Source: CAZESH01 sp964514665 (lineage in GTDB: Bacteria; Bacillota; Bacilli; Paenibacillales; KCTC-25726). From it: a stretch of 7,537 nt of DNA. The translations under genes were made by a program, and so were the position numbers. This document shows, piece by piece, positions 4,697 through 7,537 of this stretch (positions are counted from its first letter, which is position 1; every line of letters starts with the position of its first letter). The stretch covers positions 1-7,537 of the forward strand of contig CAZESH010000220.1 in NCBI GenBank assembly GCA_964514665.1, in the 5' to 3' direction. The notes beneath the pieces are model-generated. The model worked only from the letters and a program-made list of their open reading frames with translations, was not told the origin of the DNA and made no database searches.

Positions 4697-5548
4697 TTGA
4701 AAGGTTGTGAACCTGTGCTGACCAAAACCCGATTTCTTTCGCTGCTTGGAACGTTCCCCCAATCCCCTCCGCCCTATGAATTCGGGAAAAGCGAACCGGC
4801 GGGTGTGGCCGGCGACCCGGAGCTGGCTTGCGGCAAGGAACTGGCGGAAAAGGGCTATATTGTCATTTGCCCGGACCGATTTCCTTTTGAAAGCCGGATG
4901 CTGTCCAAATCCAACTATGCGAACACCTTTGATTTATTTCGTATAGTTGGGCAGGGTTCAGATATTCACGGTGACGATTTTACAGAGGATTTATACCAGG
5001 GTGCGTATTCAAACAAGCTGGCGTTTGAGGGAAGGACGCTGACGGGAAAAACCTTGCATGAATTGCAGCGCGCAGTTGACGTATTGCAAAGTCTTCCCTA
5101 TGTCGACCCGGAGCGAATCGGTGTGATCGGCCACTCGGCCGGCGGTTTCTATGCGGCCTTATTGATGTATATCGATCAACAGATTCAAGCAGGCTGCTCA
5201 TCCTGCGGAACGTTCAAGCTGGAATTTCTATATGGGAACAATCAACTCCGCCCTATTAATGGCTTCGGCGGTTGTTTGATTCCGGGTCTAAAGCCGCTTG
5301 GGGATGTGGATGATATTTTGGCGCAATTGGTGCCGCGTCCTTTTTTGGAAACGAGAGGCGATGCCGATACCGACTCGGAATGGTTTATGGAAACACATCG
5401 GAAAGCCAAAGCGCGCTACAATGAGCTTGGCCGATCCGAACGGTACAAGACAGTTCCCTATGGCAGCGATCCTGTTTTCGAGCATATTTTTAGAAAAGAT
5501 ATGCGGGAAAAGTCTTATGCGTGGTTGGACCAATGGTTAAATATATAA
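4697..5548 (+). CDS. Alpha/beta hydrolase (dienelactone hydrolase-like), apparently with an in-frame N-terminal deletion
   Basis: A 283-residue reading frame. The nucleophile elbow is VIGHSAGG (143-150; Ser147). The likely acid is Asp224 (TRGDAD, 219-224) and the likely histidine His263 (FEHIF). DVLQSLPYVDPERIG and SSCG are typical of the dienelactone/acetyl-xylan-esterase-like family. Relatives begin 'RFLxLLGxFP', then have about 50 residues with two or three strands and an HQ-type oxyanion loop before GKSEPAG. Here LLGTFPQSPPP (17-26) runs straight into YEFGKSEPAG (27-36), so that block seems to be missing, with the joint near 4766-4781. Activity is therefore doubtful. Start: TTG 4697 has AAGGA at 4686-4690 with a 6-base spacer; GTG 4715 (VLTKTRFLSLLG) fits the family start better but has only AAAGG at 4700-4704. 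The deacetylase gene follows after 20 bases. Confidence 0.75.
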   Translation: MKGCEPVLTKTRFLSLLGTFPQSPPPYEFGKSEPAGVAGDPELACGKELAEKGYIVICPDRFPFESRMLSKSNYANTFDLFRIVGQGSDIHGDDFTEDLYQGAYSNKLAFEGRTLTGKTLHELQRAVDVLQSLPYVDPERIGVIGHSAGGFYAALLMYIDQQIQAGCSSCGTFKLEFLYGNNQLRPINGFGGCLIPGLKPLGDVDDILAQLVPRPFLETRGDADTDSEWFMETHRKAKARYNELGRSERYKTVPYGSDPVFEHIFRKDMREKSYAWLDQWLNI

Positions 5549-5568
5549 GATGAATAGGAGGGCGTCCG

Positions 5569-6933
5569 TTGGCAAATATCAAAGTTTTATTCTGGTTCGA
5601 TGTCGAGGATTATGTTACGCCTGAATCGGAGGATGCCCTGCTGGGTCTGCTCAATTTGTGCGAGGAAAGAAACATCAAGGGAGTCTTCAAGCTGGTAGGC
5701 GAAAAAGCACGAAGCTTGCAGGAGCACGGCAGAACCGACATTCTGCAAAAATTGAAAAACCATGAGGTTGGCTATCATGCCGACATGCACAGCCAGCATC
5801 CGACGATCAGCGAATATTCGGAGCCGCTCGGCTTTCGCGAGGGCGCCCTGGAATTTGAGCGGCGGGAACTGGCCGGTCTGCGCGACCTGCAGGAAATCAC
5901 CGGACAGCCCGTCAAGTGCTACGGTCAACCCGGCGGTTCTTGGGCGCCGCAGTCTTTTCCTGCCCTCAGGGAATGGGGCATTCCCGTATATTTGGACAAT
6001 CATCCGCAGGTCAATCTCGACGACAAGCCGTATTGGTACGGCGGGATGCTCAATTTCATGGAGCTTACCGGCTTTATGCGGATGGAGTTGGAGGCAGGCG
6101 GACTGGAAAAAGCCAAGCAGCAATTCGATGAAGTTTACGAAAAGCTTTCAGCCGAGCCTGTAGGCTTTGTCAGTATCGTCTATCATCCCTGCGAATTTGC
6201 CACTACAGAGTTCTGGGATTTCTGCAATTTTAAACACGGCCAAAATACTCCGCGCGAGGAATGGGTGCCCGCTGCGCTTCGTCCCGAGGGGGAGATGGAG
6301 CATTATTTGAATCTGCTGGGCGAATTTTTGGACTTTACGCTTTCCAAGGAGAATGTACAATACATTACGTCCGCTGAAGCGTTCGAACTGGAGCGCTCGG
6401 CCAGCGGAGAGCTTCAGGAACAGGATGTCCGTCTGCTGGCCGGCCGGGTCGGCAGCGAATTGACTTATCAAACTTATGACGAATATACCTTGTCCGGTTC
6501 CGAACTGTTTGCTTTGTTTCGCAGCTATTTGTCGGGAGAGCCTTTGATTCCGGAACTGATCTACGGACCGGAGAACGGAATCGAGAGCGATCCGCTTCCC
6601 GTCGTAAAGCTGGCTGATTTGAAAAAGGCCGTTGTCGATGCCGAATACCCTCTAGTGTACAGCTATAAGCAGCTTCCCGATTATTTCGACGTGCAGGGCT
6701 CCCGCATCAACCCGCTTGACTTGACCTGCACCATGGCCAAGGCGATTGCCGAAGGGCTGGAGGATGAGGATGAAGTGACGCTCGTTCGCGGCATCCTTCG
6801 TTCGGCAGACCATGCCAAGGATGATGATTTTTGGGGCAACGGCTGGGTCATTTTCGCACGGGATTTCCGCGTTCCCAACATCGTCAAAATGTCGAAGCTG
6901 CAGACCTGGACTTTGAAGCCTGCCCTATTTTAA
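5569..6933 (+). CDS. Polysaccharide deacetylase-like protein with an unassigned C-terminal domain
   Basis: A 454-residue protein starting at TTG 5569, fixed by AGGAGGG (5556-5562) six bases upstream; it is coupled to the hydrolase gene at 20 bases. Residues about 4-275 form a NodB-type (carbohydrate esterase 4-like) domain: FDVEDY (10-15; D11 and D14), HADMHSQH (70-77; H70, H74, H77 as the metal-histidine motif), YGQPGGSW (118-125), LDNH (142-145) and the late YHPCEF (205-210; H206). The core would remove N- or O-acetyl groups from a carbohydrate. There is no signal peptide, so it acts inside the cell, unlike wall-modifying deacetylases. Residues about 280-454 form a separate mixed domain (LSGSELFALFRSYL, LPDYFDVQGSRINPLD, WGNGWVIFARDFRVPN) that I do not recognise. 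Metal and acetyl-removal chemistry are family knowledge; the substrate is unknown. Confidence 0.85.
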   Translation: MANIKVLFWFDVEDYVTPESEDALLGLLNLCEERNIKGVFKLVGEKARSLQEHGRTDILQKLKNHEVGYHADMHSQHPTISEYSEPLGFREGALEFERRELAGLRDLQEITGQPVKCYGQPGGSWAPQSFPALREWGIPVYLDNHPQVNLDDKPYWYGGMLNFMELTGFMRMELEAGGLEKAKQQFDEVYEKLSAEPVGFVSIVYHPCEFATTEFWDFCNFKHGQNTPREEWVPAALRPEGEMEHYLNLLGEFLDFTLSKENVQYITSAEAFELERSASGELQEQDVRLLAGRVGSELTYQTYDEYTLSGSELFALFRSYLSGEPLIPELIYGPENGIESDPLPVVKLADLKKAVVDAEYPLVYSYKQLPDYFDVQGSRINPLDLTCTMAKAIAEGLEDEDEVTLVRGILRSADHAKDDDFWGNGWVIFARDFRVPNIVKMSKLQTWTLKPALF

Positions 6934-7019
6934 AGAAAAGCTTTTGCATCAACTGTTTTTATGAAATTCACAAGATAATTGGGTAAAGCGCCTGGGGAAC
7001 GGTTTGAAGGAGGGAGAGC

Positions 7020-7537
7020 ATGCTTAGTATTCACGAGCAGGCCGAAGTATCGATTTATCATATCGAAAAGGCGCATTACCGCCGTTTGAATTTGATCAAT
7101 CTGGAAAAGGACTATTGGACCCTCTCATTTGTACTGGACGGTGAATTGACGACGCGCCTTGGCGGGGAGGAAACACGGGTGCATGGCGGGGATGTTATGA
7201 TTCACCCTCCCAATACCCGTTTTTCGGAGGTTTCCGGCAGGAAGGGCACCCACATTTACATGCACTTTGATGTGAAGCTGTCACCCGGAATCAGCTTTTT
7301 CCGCCGATTCCCCATGCCGCATGTCGTGCGGCTGTCCGATTCCGTCCGCTTTGCCGCCGGTATGGAAGAGCTGCTGCGGATTTGCCGGGACAAAGCTTCA
7401 CCGATGCGCCAAGTGAAAGTTGTGTCGCTGACTTTGCGTCTGCTTGGTGAAATTTATGAGAGCGCAAGGTCAACCGGGTCTGAGGGTCAGAGCGCCGGAA
7501 GTGGAAGCGATGCGGACCGTTTTGCCCAGCTCATCGT
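7020..7537 (+). CDS. AraC-family transcriptional regulator, N-terminal part (3' end outside window)
   Basis: ATG 7020 has AAGGAGGG (7007-7014) five bases upstream; 172 codons are open to the window edge. Residues about 10-100 form an AraC-type sugar-binding cupin: TLSFVLDGELTTRLGG (34-49) and the turn GGDVMIHPPN (56-65), then HIYMHFDV (78-85). A helical linker follows. The C-terminal double helix-turn-helix DNA-binding domain expected for this family lies beyond the end. It sits 86 bases after the deacetylase gene on the same strand; I found no convincing terminator in that gap (6934-7019), only a poor promoter (GATAAT, 6974-6979, without a good -35). It is a likely local regulator of the hydrolase-deacetylase genes, responding to a sugar; this is inferred from position. 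Confidence 0.85.
   Translation, partial: MLSIHEQAEVSIYHIEKAHYRRLNLINLEKDYWTLSFVLDGELTTRLGGEETRVHGGDVMIHPPNTRFSEVSGRKGTHIYMHFDVKLSPGISFFRRFPMPHVVRLSDSVRFAAGMEELLRICRDKASPMRQVKVVSLTLRLLGEIYESARSTGSEGQSAGSGSDADRFAQLI

Noticed and set aside
4395..4710. Two overlapping plus-strand frames (4395-4664 and 4495-4710), including a 36-codon ATG version at 4600-4710
   Set aside because: The longer ones run through the hairpins and terminator and are Arg- or Cys-rich without motifs. The 36-codon version has no ribosome binding site. Its C-terminal KEIEALLQKELRKCIERL ends five bases before a possible GTG start of the hydrolase, so a coupled small ORF cannot be fully excluded.
1..7537. CRISPR arrays, tRNA or rRNA genes, insertion sequence ends
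   Set aside because: No regularly spaced repeats, tRNA-like cloverleaf, rRNA stretch or transposase motif was seen on either strand.

Overview
The window looks like chromosomal accessory DNA from a Paenibacillus-like Firmicute. The reasons are strong purine-rich ribosome binding sites (AGGAGG, AAGGAGGG), frequent TTG/GTG-type starts, sigma-A-like promoters, intrinsic terminators with T-runs, and the gene content: a GH127 remnant, a DHA2-type drug exporter remnant, NagA, a dienelactone-hydrolase-like enzyme, a polysaccharide deacetylase and an AraC regulator with a cupin N-terminus. The organism assignment is inference from gene style, not a database match.

Left part (1-1860): the end of an unrecognised gene (stop at 174) is followed by a small self-contained transcription unit (promoter 171-199, possible 20-codon ORF 240-302, terminator 320-350). 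It faces a minus-strand terminator (396-433) that belongs to a decayed gene. That gene is the last 223 codons of a GH127-type beta-L-arabinofuranosidase (583-1254, minus strand), cut off at its 5' side. It abuts, almost base to base, the ribosome binding site of a plus-strand MFS exporter pseudogene (1281-1809), which has a one-base insertion, a large internal deletion and a missing 3' end.

Middle part (1860-4300): three apparently intact plus-strand genes. These are a stand-alone tandem-CBS protein with its own promoter and a very good terminator, a PfpI/DJ-1 family protein, and nagA (N-acetylglucosamine-6-phosphate deacetylase) without nagB beside it. The nagA leader contains an inverted repeat whose 3' arm runs into the G-rich ribosome binding site.

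Right part (4290-7537): 400 bases without a credible protein gene follow nagA. They hold a promoter (TTGAAA-N17-TTTAAT) starting at the nagA stop codon, with a dyad exactly in its spacer, then four successive hairpins and an intrinsic terminator ending at 4586. This looks like a structured non-coding RNA or a conditional-termination leader, and I could not assign it to a known class. Downstream is a two-gene unit: an alpha/beta hydrolase that seems to have lost about 50 residues near its N-terminus in frame, and a cytoplasmic polysaccharide-deacetylase-like protein with an unassigned C-terminal domain. An AraC-family regulator follows and runs off the window. A plausible picture is a carbohydrate-utilisation island in partial decay: three of the genes that can be recognised are damaged, while the deacetylase, NagA and the regulator look intact.
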